Source of the DNA: Oryza sativa Japonica Group
Lineage: Eukaryota; Streptophyta; Magnoliopsida; Poales; Poaceae
Reading direction: 5' to 3'
Length of the DNA: 64,000 nucleotides
Assembly (NCBI RefSeq): GCF_034140825.1
Contig: NC_089046.1
Location: forward strand, 28,112,001-28,176,000
Position 1 is the stretch's first letter. The number at the start of each line of letters is the position of its first letter. Position numbers and translations under genes: made by a program. Shown piece after piece: positions 23,783 to 35,816 of the stretch. The notes below the pieces were generated by a model. It had not been told where the DNA came from. It saw nothing but the letters and a program-made list of their open reading frames with translations, and made no database searches.

Positions 23783-24019
23783 GAATATACTAGGACACAA
23801 AAACAACAATCTACACACAAATTGATCGATGGAGATGACGGCAGCAATGGAGGGTGCAGCAGCCGGCGGTAGTTCGGCGGCGGGGTTCAGCTTGTCGGCG
23901 GTGGCGAGCCTTCTCTTCCTCTTCTCTATGCTTCAAGAGCACATCCCCTTCCAACTCCAGGACTGCCTCGCCGCACTGGCCGCCCGCCTCCACGCCCTCC
24001 TCTCCCCCTACGTCACCGT

Positions 24020-24380
24020 TGTTGGAGTTAATTTATTTCTAGAACATACCAGCCTACTCTCTAACTCTCTCTACTACTCATGAAATAAAAGTCAAGGAGC
24101 AAGTCCTTCCTCTGTGAAATTTCTAGAGTAGTGTAGACAATAATATGTTCTTTGTGAGTTCTAGTATTTTCATGCATGTACCAGTACTAGTTGTGTTCAA
24201 AAAAGTTCCTAGCCATCCTATAAATAGGCAGCTATGTCCTAGATGTGATGCTGCTGTCCAACAATCAATGTAACGTGCAATACTTGAGCAAAGCATAACC
24301 AGTTTGTGAAACAAACACAGAGCTTCTCTCCTCTGTTCTCCTTCTCTGTTCCATTGCTAGCAAAATAATCAACAACAACA
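24020..24380 (+). repeat. 5' LTR of the Copia element
   Basis: 361 bp, TG...CA, with a TATA-like tataaatag near 24219. The other copy is at 28580-28940. Confidence 0.93.
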
Positions 24381-27300
24381 ACTGGTATCAGAGCGCTCAG
24401 GTTCGAGTAGGGCGTGACGGAGTAGCACGGCGTATCGGTATTGTCAATTGAAGCTACAAGTATGGCTTCAAGTTCGGGCGCCACAATGGCGCAGTCTATG
24501 GTTCCTGTATTTGCAGGAGAAAATTATGATATATGGAGCATCAAGATGCGGACGCTGCTGCTATCTCAAGGATTGTGGGATATTGTTGAGAATGGCTATC
24601 AAGAGTATTCCGCTGGAGAAACTCTTACGGCGGAACAGAAAAAGTCTTTGGCAGAGGATCGGATGTCGGACGCCAAGGCCTTGTTCTTGATCCAACAAGG
24701 AGTTGCGGAAAGTCTATTTCCGCGTATTATTGGCGCCAAGAAATCCAAGGAAGCATGGGACAAGTTGAAGGAGGAGTTTCAAGGATCTCAGAAGGTACTT
24801 GCGGTGAAGCTTCAAACCTTGAGAAGACAATTTCAGAATTTTCTAATGAAGGAGTGAGAGAAGGTAAAAGACTATTTCTCAAGAGTTATTGAGATCGTTA
24901 ATCAGATGCGCCTCTATGGTGAAGATATAAACGACCAGAAGGTTGTGGAGAAAATTTTAATCAGTCTGCCTGAAAAATACGAGTACATTGTTGCTGCTAT
25001 TGAGGAGTCGAAAGACATGTTGACTCTCACAATTCAGCAACTAATGAGCTCGTTGGAATCTCACGAAGAAAGAAAGCTTCAGCGCGAAGGGAGCTCTATT
25101 GAAAATGCATTTCAGTCAAAGTTGAGCTTCAGGCCTCAAAACTCAAGGTTTCGCGGAAATTTTCAAAAAAATGAATTTCCAATGCGAGACCGTGGTTATT
25201 TTCAGAAAAATGGCTTTTCAAGGCAGAAGGAAGATGGTCAAGAGAGAAGAGAAAAAGGTACGTCCAGTTCAAATTTGTGGTGTGACATTTGCCAAAAATC
25301 TAGTCATACTACAGATATGTGCTGGAAGAAAATGACCTGCAACAAGTGCAAAAGAAAGGGCCATATTGCAAAATATTGCAGAACTCGAGAAATTAATCGG
25401 GCTAATTTTTCACAAGAAAAGGAAAAATCTGAAGAAATGGTTTTCTCTTGCCATACTGCTCAAGAAGAAAAAGATGATGTTTGGGTTATTGACAGTGGTT
25501 GTACAAACCATATGGCCGCTGATCCAAATTTATTTCGAGAAATGGATTCATCGTATCATGCAAAGATCCACATGGGAAATGGCTCTATAGCCCAAAGTGA
25601 AGGCAAAGGTACGGTTGCTGTTCAAACAGCAGACGGTCCAAAATTTATAAAAGATGTTTTGTTGGTACCCGATTTAAAGCAAAATTTGCTAAGTATTGGG
25701 CAGCTTCTAGAACACGGGTACGCGGTTTATTTTGAAGATTTTTCTTGCAAAATATTGGACCGTAAAAATAATCGTCTGGTTGCCAAAATAAATATGGAGA
25801 AGAACATAAATTTTCTATTAAGGATGAATCATCCAACTCAAATGGCTCTCAGGAGTGAAATTGATATTTCCGATTTATGGCACAAAAGAATGGGTCATCT
25901 TAATTACAGAGCATTGAAGCTACTCAGGACAAAAGGTATGGTTCAAGGCCTTCCATTTATTACTCTCAAGTCTGACCCATGTGAAGGATGTGTATTTGGA
26001 AAACAAATTCGGGCTTCTTTTCCCCACAGTGGAGCTTGGAGAGCAAGTGCACCATTGGAACTAGTGCACACTGATATAGTTGGTAAAGTGCCAACAATTT
26101 CAGAAGGAGGAAATTGGTACTTTATCACATTTATCGATGATTATACAAGAATGATCTGGGTATATTTTCTAAAAGAAAAATCTGCAGCCTTGGAGATATT
26201 CAAAAAATTCAAGGCCATGGTGGAAAATCAGAGTAATCGAAAAATTAAAGTATTGCGCAGCGATCAAGGAGGAGAATATATCTCAAAAGAATTTGAGAAA
26301 TATTGTGAAAATGCTGGCATCCGAAGACAGCTAACGGCAGGCTATAGTGCTCAACAAAATGGAGTTGCAGAACGGAAAAATCGGACGATCAATGATATGG
26401 CCAATTCTATGCTCCAAGACAAAGGTATGCCTAAATCTTTCTGGGCTGAAGCAGTTAATACTGCAATTTATATTTTAAATAGAAGTCCTACCAAGGCAGT
26501 ACCAAACCGTACACCTTTTGAAGCTTGGTATGGTAAAAAGCCTGTCATTGGTCATATGAGAGTATTTGGTTGCATTTGCTATGCTCAAGTGCCAGCACAA
26601 AAGAGAGTAAAATTTGATAATAAAAGTGATCGGTGCATATTTGTTGGCTATGCTGATGGTATCAAAGGCTATAGACTTTATAATTTGGAGAAAAAGAAAA
26701 TTATCATTAGCAGAGATGTGATTTTTGATGAGAGTGCTACATGGAATTGGAAGTCTCCAGAAGCCTCTAGTACTCCATTATTGCCAACCACTACCATCAC
26801 ACTAGGCCAACCACATATGCATGGCACTCATGAAGTGGAAGATCATACTTCAAGTCCACAGTCATAAAGTCCAATGTCAAGCTCAAGTGCTAGTTCAGAT
26901 TCAAGCCCGAGCAGTGAAGAGCAAATTTCTACACCGGAATCAGCTCCAAGACGGGTAAGAAGTATGGTTGAATTATTAGAATCTACTTCTCAACAAAGAG
27001 GGTCAGAACAACATGAATTTTGCAATTATTCAGTTGTTGAGCCACAAAGTTTCCAAGAAGCAGAAAAACATGATAATTGGATAAAGGCCATGGAAGATGA
27101 GATTCATATGATTGAGAAAAATAATACATGGGAGTTGGTTGATCGTCCTAGAGACAGAGAAGTTATTGGAGTTAAGTGGGTTTATAAGACAAAATTAAAT
27201 CCAGATGGCTCAGTTCAGAAATACAAGGCAAGACTTGTGGCAAAAGGCTTTAAGCAAAAGCCTGGGATTGATTATTATGAGACATATGCTCCTGTTGCCA

Positions 27301-28579
27301 GGCTAGAGACAATTCGTACCATAATTGCTCTAGCAGCTCAAAAGAGGTGGAAGATTTATCAACTTGATGTTAAATCAGCTTTCTTAAATGGCTATCTTGA
27401 TGAAGAAATCTATGTTGAACAACCTGAAGGGTTTTCAGTCCAAGGGGGAGAAAATAAGGTATTCAGACTCAAGAAGGCTTTATATGGATTAAAGCAAGCG
27501 CCTAGAGCGTGGTATAGTCAAATTGACAAGTACTTTATTCAGAAAGGATTTGCCAAGAGCATAAGTGAGCCTACTCTATATGTCAACAAAACAGGTACGG
27601 ATATCCTAATCGTCTCACTCTATGTTGACGATTTGATATATACTGGCAATAGTGAGAAGATGATGCAAGACTTTAAAAAAGATATGATGCATACATATGA
27701 AATGAGTGATCTGGGCTTGCTCCACTATTTTCTCGGTATGGAAGTGCATCAAAGTGATGAAGGAATATTTATATCACAAAGGAAATATGCTAAAAATATT
27801 CTAAAGAAATTTAAGATGGATAACTGCAAGTCAGTTACAACCCCCTTGTTGCCAAATGAAAAGCAAAAGGCTAGATATGGAGCTGATAAGGCAGATCCAA
27901 CAATTTACAGAAGCTTAGTTGGAAGTTTATTATATTTGACCGCAACACGACCGGATATTATGTTTGCGGCAAGTTTATTATCAAGATATATGTCTAGCCC
28001 AAGTCAATTAAATTTTACCGCTGCAAAGAGAGTTTTGCGGTATATCAAAGGGACCGCAGATTATGGTATATGGTATAAGCCAGTTAAAGAATCAAAATTA
28101 ATTGGCTATACGGACAGTGACTGGGCTGGATGTCTTGACGATATGAAGAGCACATCAAGCTACGCTTTCTCACTTGGTTCAGGTATGTGCTCCTGGTCTA
28201 CAAAAAAACAAAATATTGTCGCTTTATCTTCAGCCGAAGCAGAATATGTAGCAGCATCAAAAGCTGTTTCACAAGTTGTTTGGTTGAGGAGAATTATGGA
28301 AGATCTGGGTGAGAAGCAATATCAGCCTACTACAATTTATTGCGACAGTAAGTCTGCAATTGCGATCAGCGAAAATCCAGTCAGTCATGACAGGACGAAA
28401 CATATTGCTATCAAGTATCATTATATCCGGGAAGCAGTTGATCGCCAGGAAGTTAAATTGAAATTTTGCCGAACTGATGAGCAGTTGGCAGATATATTTA
28501 CCAAGGCTTTATCCAAAGAAAAATTTGTCCGCGACAGAGAGCTCATCGGAGTTTGCAAGAAATAAATTAAGGGGGAGTT

Positions 28580-28940
28580 TGTTGGAGTTAATTTATTTCT
28601 AGAACATATCAGCCTACTCTCTAACTCTCTCTACTACTCATGAAACAAAAGTCAAGGAGCAAGTTCTTCCTCTGTGAAATTTTTAGAGTAGTGTAGACAA
28701 TAATATGTTCTCTGTGAGTTCTAGTATTTTCATGCATGTACCAGTACTAGTTGTGTTCAGAAAAGTTCCTAGCCATCCTATAAATAGGCAGCTATGTCCT
28801 AGATGTGATGCTGTTGTCCAACAATCAATGTAACGTGCAATACTTGAGCAAAGCATAACCAGTTTGTCAAACAAACACAGAGCTTCTCTCCTCTGTTCTC
28901 CTTCTCTGTTCCATTGCTAGCAAAATAATCAACAACAACA
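28580..28940 (+). repeat. 3' LTR of the Copia element
   Basis: 361 bp, same length as the 5' LTR and 97.8% identical by direct count. It lies directly upstream of the second part of the split ATPase gene, in the same orientation. Confidence 0.93.
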
Positions 28941-30429
28941 ACCGTCACCATCGACGACCACGCCTCCGACTCCTTCTCCCGCAGCGAGGCCTTCCTCGCC
29001 GTCGAGGCCTATCTCAGCGCCTCCCCCTGCGCCGCCCGCGCCCGCCGCCTCCGCGCCGACCGCATGGCCCTCGCCGTCGACGACCACGAGGAGGTCGCCG
29101 ACGACTTCCGCGGCGCAACCATGTGGTGGCGCAAGTCCAAGGCCATCCCCCGCGCCAACGTCATCAGCTGGGCCCCGCGCCAGGACGAGCGCCGCAGCTA
29201 CCACCTCACCTTCCACCGCCGCCACCGCGCCCTCGTCGAGGCCGACTACTTCCCCCACGTCCTCGCCGAGGGCCGCGCCGTCACCGTCCGCAACCGCCAG
29301 CGCCGCCTCTTCACCAACAACCCCGGCGCCGACTGGTCCGGCTACGACGACGCCCGCGTCTGGAGCCACGTCAAGCTGGAGCACCCCTCCACATTCGCCA
29401 CGCTCGCCATGGACCCCGTCCGGAAGCAGGAGATCATCGACGACCTCGACATGTTCCGCGACGGCAAGGACTACGCCTCCGTCGGCAAGGCATGGAAGCG
29501 CGGCTACCTGCTGTTCGGGCCACCCGGCACCGGCAAGTCCACCATGATCGCCGCCATGGCAAACTTCCTAGACTACGACGTCTACGACCTCGAGCTCACG
29601 GCCGTCGAGAGCAACACCGAGCTACGGAGGCTGTTCATCGAGACCACCGGAAAGTCGATCATCGTCATCGAGGACATTGACTGCTCCATCGATCTCACCG
29701 GCAAGCGCAAGAAGAAGAAAAAGGACAAGAAGAAGAAGAAGATGATGCCGCCATCGGACGACGATGACGAGGAGAAGAAGGTGACGCTGTCGGGGCTGCT
29801 CAACTTCATCGATGGGCTGTGGTCGGCGTGCGGCGGCGAGCGGATCATCATCTTCACGACCAACCACAAGGAGAAGCTGGACCCGGCGCTGATCCGGCGG
29901 GGCAGGATGGACATGCACATCGAGATGTCCTACTGCTGCTTCGAGTCGTTCAAAGTGCTGGCCAAGAACTACCTGGGCGTGGAGCAGCACGAGATGTTCG
30001 GCGAGATACGGCAGCTTTTGGAGGAGGCGGACATGTCGCCGGCGGACGTGGCGGAGAACCTGATGCCGAGGTCCAAGACAAAAGACGTGGACGCCTGCCT
30101 GGAGAGGTTGGTGAAGGCGCTCCACGAGGCCAAGGAGACCAAAGCAGCAGGCGGAAACGACGACGACGATGAGTCTTCCAGTTCCAGCGACGATTCTGAT
30201 TCTAGTTCTGACTCTGAAGAACAAGACAAACTAGCAGTAGTAACAAAACTAGATTTCAGTTTGGCCCAGCCAAACTATATCATCTGATATTGGACTTGTT
30301 TATATGTACACTCTATGTGTTGGAGCTGGGCTGTTTGTCTTATGTTTGGTTGTGGAGAAGCCTTAGTTGTGGAAAATGATGATGTCCACTCTCTTCTTGT
30401 AGAGAAATTATTCTAAGCTTTCGATTGGA

Positions 30430-30700
30430 TGTTCTCTCAGCGTTGTTTGCATGTCACTTAAATGGTTATGAAAAGATTTAAAATATTTTGAGAAGATGTT
30501 ATGATGTAAATTCAACTTCTAAATATCGCAACGAAAAAGTAAATTAAACTAAAGCTAGTTAACATATATCCGTTGCAACATATAGATGTTGAATTTAATA
30601 TGGATGTATATGAAGTGATATATCACGCGTTAATATAATTATAATTTTTTCATAACTATTTGAGTAACATACAAACAACGATGGGACATTCCTTCAAGAG
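30430..30700. repeat. fold-back element, copy 3
   Basis: Inverted halves: gtttgcatgtcacttaaatg at the left against gagtaacatacaaacaac at the right, and aattcaacttctaaatatcg against atatagatgttgaattt. Same family as 17596 and 21365 but more diverged. Confidence 0.6.
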
Positions 30701-30974
30701 TTTAAAATCCACTCTCCCAATAGCTCATATATATTTATCTTCGCTCCATCCTTTGTAGGAGTAATCAATATGATGATCAAAAGCAAATGAACAGAGAGGA
30801 TATTTAGTTTACATGCAATTAATGAGTTTTTTAAATGATTAAAAATCCCACTCCGGCTCCTCCACTCTATACCCGAGCTAGTTTAGTTCCGCTTCCGTTC
30901 CGCCACTTCTCTCTCGTGCGGTGGACGATGGGCTGTTTGTGTAATTGACAAACCGGCAGTCACTAGACAAGGAT

Positions 30975-31290
30975 TTTCTACACCAGGTATCATGGAACAT
31001 TTGCATGCAACTCAAATAGTTATAGAAAAAATTTAAAAATATTAGTAACATCTATTGTGATTATATAAATCTATACACAAACATGTAGGACTAAATTTGA
31101 TCCACAACTAGAGAAACAAAAATAATAAAATCAGTTAGTGAATAGTACCCGTACAACGCAAATAGAATTTGTTATTTTTGTTTCTTCATATGTCGATCGA
31201 ATTTAGACTTACATGTCTTATATTACCATAGTCTAGCTTATATTTTTTTATGAAATTTTTATATAATTGTTTGAGATACTTTCCCGGCAG
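30975..31290. repeat. fold-back element, copy 4, diverged
   Basis: Left arm gcatgcaactcaaatagtta with aacaaaaataataaa, right arm tttgttatttttgtttc with tataattgtttgagatac. Same layout as the other copies, with weaker pairing. Confidence 0.5.
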
Positions 31291-32735
31291 TCACTATCAT
31301 CATTACGTACTGCTGCTCAATTAGCTGGTGGAGGATCCATCATATAATTAGCTCGATCATCTTTTAGTTTCACACACATATGGGTTGTGAAGATGCTACA
31401 ATGTGCAAGGGATTCAATAACGACAAAGAAGAAAAATAAGATGTAAACCCGTTTATTCTGATCGATAAATGGGTTCGTGGCTTACCTGCGTACACTCCTA
31501 GTATTGACCACCATCGAGACATGCTGGGAATAGTTATATCGCCTACGTGCTTGGAATGAGGCTGGCCGTATTATATCGTCATTGATCCGGTGTACTTGTT
31601 CACAGAAAGCAGATTAATCATCTTCCTCGTTCTCAGGTGGAAAGCGGATGTCCCGCCTGCTGTGACGACTGAAGGCATGTATGGGTCAAACAAGTAGTCA
31701 TAAATGTTTATATTATGAGATAGAAGAAGTATCTTATAGCGGTTCATATGGTTCTATTTGAAATAACACTAGTCCTAACTCAACTCATATTATATATTGT
31801 TCCGTGCAAAGAAGTACATTAGCCGAGCTTTTCTCCACATAATTGTTAATTAATAATAAAGCCTCCAGATTATATTACTCCTATATATATATTCTTAACG
31901 AGTAAGGAACATGTGGACTAAAGTTAATCAACTAACTTGGGGACCAAGTTTCCAAGCATGCATGCATATGGTAGTAACATCTACTAATAAACTAGCTACT
32001 ACGTGTATTACGTAAGCAGGACTATGCGACCATATATACATGATGCATCATAGCTACTCAGCTGAAAGTTCCTAGAAATTCAGAAAGATGCATGGTACTA
32101 TATATACTGAAAATGAATCAACTGGTGGGGTTCACTAGAGACCATGCAATAGTTAACTTAATTTGATAAGAAAATTTAGTGGAGTCACCACAAGTAATCT
32201 GGGCATATATCCTCTCCATCGTTAACATGAATATGGTGTAAACTGTAAAATGAACAGTGCATGCATGGCTTGTACGTCTATATAATTAATAACTTATTCT
32301 ATACTAATTAATCTTGAAATGGTTTTGGTAACTGAAATGATGCATGAGTGATACATGACAGTATGACAGCTCGTCAATCAATGGTAATCACAGCAGTAAC
32401 TACACAGCCGTATCAAACTTGTTAGCTGGCATGCATGACGATCGATGCCTATTTTGAATAGTCTGATCGATGTATATGCTCGTCGTCATCAGTCGTAGTC
32501 TAAGTACACATCACTAGAGCTTGCTTTGTGGAGTAAAAAGAAATGCAAATAAAGTAAATTAGGACGGAATGACTTTGATTTTCACACATGCTGGTACAAA
32601 GTACAAACTACTTTAAGAAAAAATATATATGCACGCTAGCTCTCTCTCTCTCTCTGTTATATATATATTGATGTTGGGTGAATCGACTTGACTCGATCCA
32701 ACACAATGCAGTAGAGATATCATCACCGCTCAGGA
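31291..32735. other. upstream region of the third AAA-ATPase, no gene seen
   Basis: AT-rich sequence with short TA and CT microsatellites near 32625-32670. No ORF of recognisable family and no clear transposon ends were found. Confidence 0.45.
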
Positions 32736-32747
32736 TATATATATATA
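32736..32747 (+). promoter_or_regulatory. probable TATA box of the third AAA-ATPase
   Basis: An unbroken TATATATATATA run sits 45 bp upstream of the ATG at 32792. Confidence 0.4.
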
Positions 32748-32791
32748 GATAGATAGGATACGCAGGCTGACACAAAACAACTAGTGAATTA

Positions 32792-33853
32792 ATGGTGATG
32801 ACGACAGCGGGGGCGGCGGAGAGCGAGCGGTTTGGATGGCCGGCGCTGTGGTCGGCGGCGGCGAGCCTTCTGTTCCTCTTGTCCATGGTGCAGGAGCACA
32901 TCCCCTTCCAGCTGCAGGACCACCTCGCCGCCCGCCTCCACGCCCTCCTCTCCCCCTACGCCACCATCACCATCGACGACAAGTCCTCCCACTACTTCTC
33001 CCGCTGCGAGGCCTTCTTCGCCGTCGAGGCCTACCTCGGCGCCTCCCCCTGCGCCGCCAACGCCCGCCGCCTCCGCGCCGACCTCGCCGAGGGCGCCGAT
33101 CGCATGGCCCTCGCCGTCGACGACCACGAGGCTGTCGCCGACGACTTCCGCGGCGCCACCATGTGGTGGCGCAAGACCAAGGCGCTCCCCAGCGCCAACG
33201 TCATCACCTGGTCCCCGCGCAACGCCGAGCGCCGCAGCTACCGCCTCACCTTCCACCGCCGCCACCGCGCGCTCGTCGAGAACGCCTACCTTCCCCACGT
33301 CCTCGCCGAGGGCCGCGCCGTCACCGTCCGCAACCGCCAGCGCCGCCTCTTCACCAACAACCCCAGCGCCGACTGGTCTGCCTACGACGACGCCCGCGTC
33401 TGGAGCCACGTCAAGCTGGAGCACCCCTCCACCTTCGCCACGCTCGCCATGGACCCCGTCCGGAAGCAGGAGATCATCGACGACCTCGACATGTTCCGCG
33501 ACGGCAAGGAATACTACGCCTCCGTCGGCAAGGCGTGGAAACGCGGCTACCTGCTGTTCGGGCCACCCGGCACAGGCAAGTCCACCATGATCGCCGCCAT
33601 GGCAAACTTCCTAGACTACGGCGTCTACGACCTCGAGCTGACGGCAGTCAAGAGCAACACCGAGCTACGGAGGCTGTTCATCGAGACCACCGGAAAGTCG
33701 ATCATCGTCATCGAGGACATCGACTGCTCCATCGACCTCACCGGCAAGCGCAAGAAGAAGAAAAAGGACAAGAAGAAGAAGAAGATGACGCCACCTTGGG
33801 CCCGCGACGATGACGAGGAGCTTATGTGGAGGAGAGATGTAACAAAAAGTTAA
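32792..33853 (+). pseudogene. C-terminally truncated BCS1/OM66-like AAA-ATPase
   Basis: A 353-aa reading frame, third member of the cluster. It has the N-terminal anchor (ASLLFLLSMVQEHIPFQLQD), the N-domain, GPPGTGKS, IIVIEDIDCSIDL and the Lys-rich linker KKKKKDKKKKK. Similarity to the paralogue at 28.9-30.3 kb stops at 33820, after the Asp/Glu-rich part of the linker. The last ten or so codons come from unrelated, repeat-like DNA. It therefore lacks sensor 1, the arginine finger and the whole C-terminal half, about 140-170 residues. It could bind but hardly hydrolyse ATP in a normal ring. Near identity with the split gene upstream points to a recent tandem duplication. I treat it as a pseudogene, although the frame itself is intact up to the junction. 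Confidence 0.8.
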
Positions 33854-34285
33854 AGGTGTTGGTTCTCATGCAAGAGCTAGCTTAACACAAGCTCCAAGAC
33901 AAATACAATTAATGTATAGGTGAGAGATAGAGAGAGGAGAAGAAAATTGTAGTCAACCTTATAGCTAATCTATTATATGTGTTGGCTTTAAGATTAGCTA
34001 ATAGTAGGAAGTGAGCTCTATTATTATCCTTGCTCTAAGATATGACAATAGAAACTACACTCTACAACCCATGATTTCTTAAAGTGGGCCTTTAATAAAT
34101 ACATCATTCCTCTTCTCTACCAATCATATTTATTCTTCATATATTATAAAGACACTATTCTCTCTCAATGCAAAACTTGATAGTGTCTAGTGCATAGCTT
34201 CTCGTGTTGAAGTTGTGTCTTGCACGAGACCCAGTTTCTTCCTCTCTTCACTCTCTCTCTCTTAATTAATATAGTGCCACATAAG
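33821..34285. mobile_element. putative non-coding element at the ATPase truncation point
   Basis: The sequence after the truncation starts cttatgtgg. An inverted copy, ccacataag, ends at 34285. The interior is AT-rich and pyrimidine-rich and resembles rice dispersed repeats. No target duplication is evident and no ATPase sequence resumes after it, so a deletion must also have occurred. Confidence 0.35.
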
Positions 34286-35816
34286 CTAAAAGTCCTACAT
34301 GGCAATGTAGTTAATGCCATAGACATCATTCTAGGTAGAGGGTTGGGATTGCCCTAATATCTGAAGAAAACATAAATATTTTTTCCGACCCAAAATTCAT
34401 GTGTATCAACAGGATCGTTGCGCCAAAAACCATGGATATCAACCTCAACAAAAAAAATTCGCGAGTTTCAGCCTCTGGCCTATAATTTCTAGAGTTGTAG
34501 CCTTTGCCAAAATTGATGAGTAACGACCTTTGAAAATAAATGCATGAATATTTTTCTGTAGCCCAACATTGCACGAGTATTAGCACACATATCATTCAGC
34601 ACTAAATTTGTGAATATTAACCTTAGGATAAAATATTTCGTGAGTTTTAGTCTTTGGCCTATAATTTTGTGAGTTGATGCTCATGATTGGCTTGAAGGAT
34701 CACGCATTTTGGGGCCTAAGGTTAATCTCAAGAAAGTTTGGTCCAGAGTGATATACTCACGAAATTTTGGGCCCAAAGGCTAATATTAATGATTTTTCCC
34801 CAAGGCTAATAATGATAAAATTTGCGGCCCAATCCTATTTTAATTTATTCCTCTACCTCTTTTACAAACCCAACCCTCTCTAGTGTGGAATATTTAATTT
34901 GTTTACAAACTTTATAAAGAATAGTGTGTTGTAAAGTGGCCCTAAAAATATGCAAAGATTTCAAAGCTACGGACGTACCAATGGGATAGGCGTGTTGATT
35001 TGGATGGTACCCACGTCAGAGTCAGTCCCTCAACATCCATAAAATTTTATGATACATATATAGGATATTAGTATGCACTCAATATGTACGAGCTTGTTCA
35101 ACAGATGTATTAGAAATGATACCTTGTGATGGATGTAAAGCCAAACAGATTGCTTTCGTGCCAAAAGACCAAAGATTGTGTAGGTTGTAAGAGATGCGAA
35201 TTTGCCTTCCCAACAAATTTTTTAAGTGCCCGCGTTTATTTAGGACCTGAGACAGCCCGCATTATGGCTCAATCTCATTGATACATTATAAAAAATTTCA
35301 CTTGAATTGTCTGATTCCTGTTTACCAAAGAAACATGTGCTCAAAATAATCGCGCACAGGTTTTCCTAGTCAAAACTTATGTTGTCTTTATGACTTTATC
35401 ATCAGTTTTTTTTCTTTGGTTAACTATACTAGTTGTTTTGCCGATATCTGCGGGCGTGTCACGTTAGGTGCGGTGGACCAACAACACCAAGATACGGAAT
35501 ACTAACGTCGGCCATTTGATTTTTACGCCGGCCTTGCTAACCAAGTACTCCTACGTGACATGTATATACTTTTTTTTTACATGAAACATGTATATACTTT
35601 TCACTTGTCAAATTCGATCGTACAGGTTGGATGGTTAGTAACACATGCATATAGTAAGTTGTAGATAATTGACAGCAATAACACAGCAGAAATGTAGAAG
35701 TATATCGAAAAATCAAAATTTGAAAAACCCACGGATTAGGCTATGATGAACAGTTGCAATCCAAAAATCCAATAGTAGTACACTACTCCTGGAGTACTAC
35801 ATGGCAGTACTAGCTG
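34286..35816. other. intergenic with internal direct repeats
   Basis: The motif gcgagtttcagcctctggcc at about 34461 recurs as tgagttttagtctttggcct at about 34640. Several gagttt/tttgggcc pieces are scattered from 34380 to 34830. No gene was recognised in the remainder. Confidence 0.4.

Larger units (their letters stand above)
24015..28945 (+). mobile_element. Ty1/Copia LTR retrotransposon, nearly whole fossil
   Basis: The element proper is 24020-28940, with the 5-bp target duplication ACCGT at 24015-24019 and 28941-28945. LTRs of 361 bp each lie at 24020-24380 and 28580-28940, starting TGTTGG and ending CA. A tRNA-Met-type primer site (TGGTATCAGAGC) follows the first LTR, and a purine tract (GGGGGAG) precedes the second. 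Parts occur in Copia order: gag with a zinc knuckle (about 24.46-25.4 kb), protease (near 25.5), integrase (about 25.85-26.6), reverse transcriptase (about 27.1-27.8) and RNase H (about 28.0-28.5). The polyprotein looks Tork-like. Its coding part carries about two breaks. The LTRs differ at 8 of 361 positions, about 2.2%, which at the rate often used for rice gives under one million years. Confidence 0.93.
23829..30287 (+). pseudogene. AAA-ATPase gene split by an LTR retrotransposon
   Basis: Second BCS1/OM66-like AAA-ATPase of the cluster. The 5' part, 23829-24019, encodes a membrane anchor with SLLFLFSMLQEHIPFQLQD and ends at LLSPYVTV. The 3' part, 28946-30287, resumes with TIDDHASDSFSRSEAF and encodes the rest. 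That rest holds GPPGTGKS, IIVIEDIDCS, a Lys-rich linker, TTNHKEKLDPALIRRGRMD and a Ser/Asp-rich acidic tail. The two parts lie in the same frame on either side of a Copia element flanked by the target duplication ACCGT, so only the insertion separates them. A shorter open frame from the ATG at 29064 (407 aa) keeps all ATPase motifs but lacks the anchor. Whether it is expressed is unknown. The nearest relative is the gene at 32.8 kb, nearly identical through Walker B. Confidence 0.88.
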
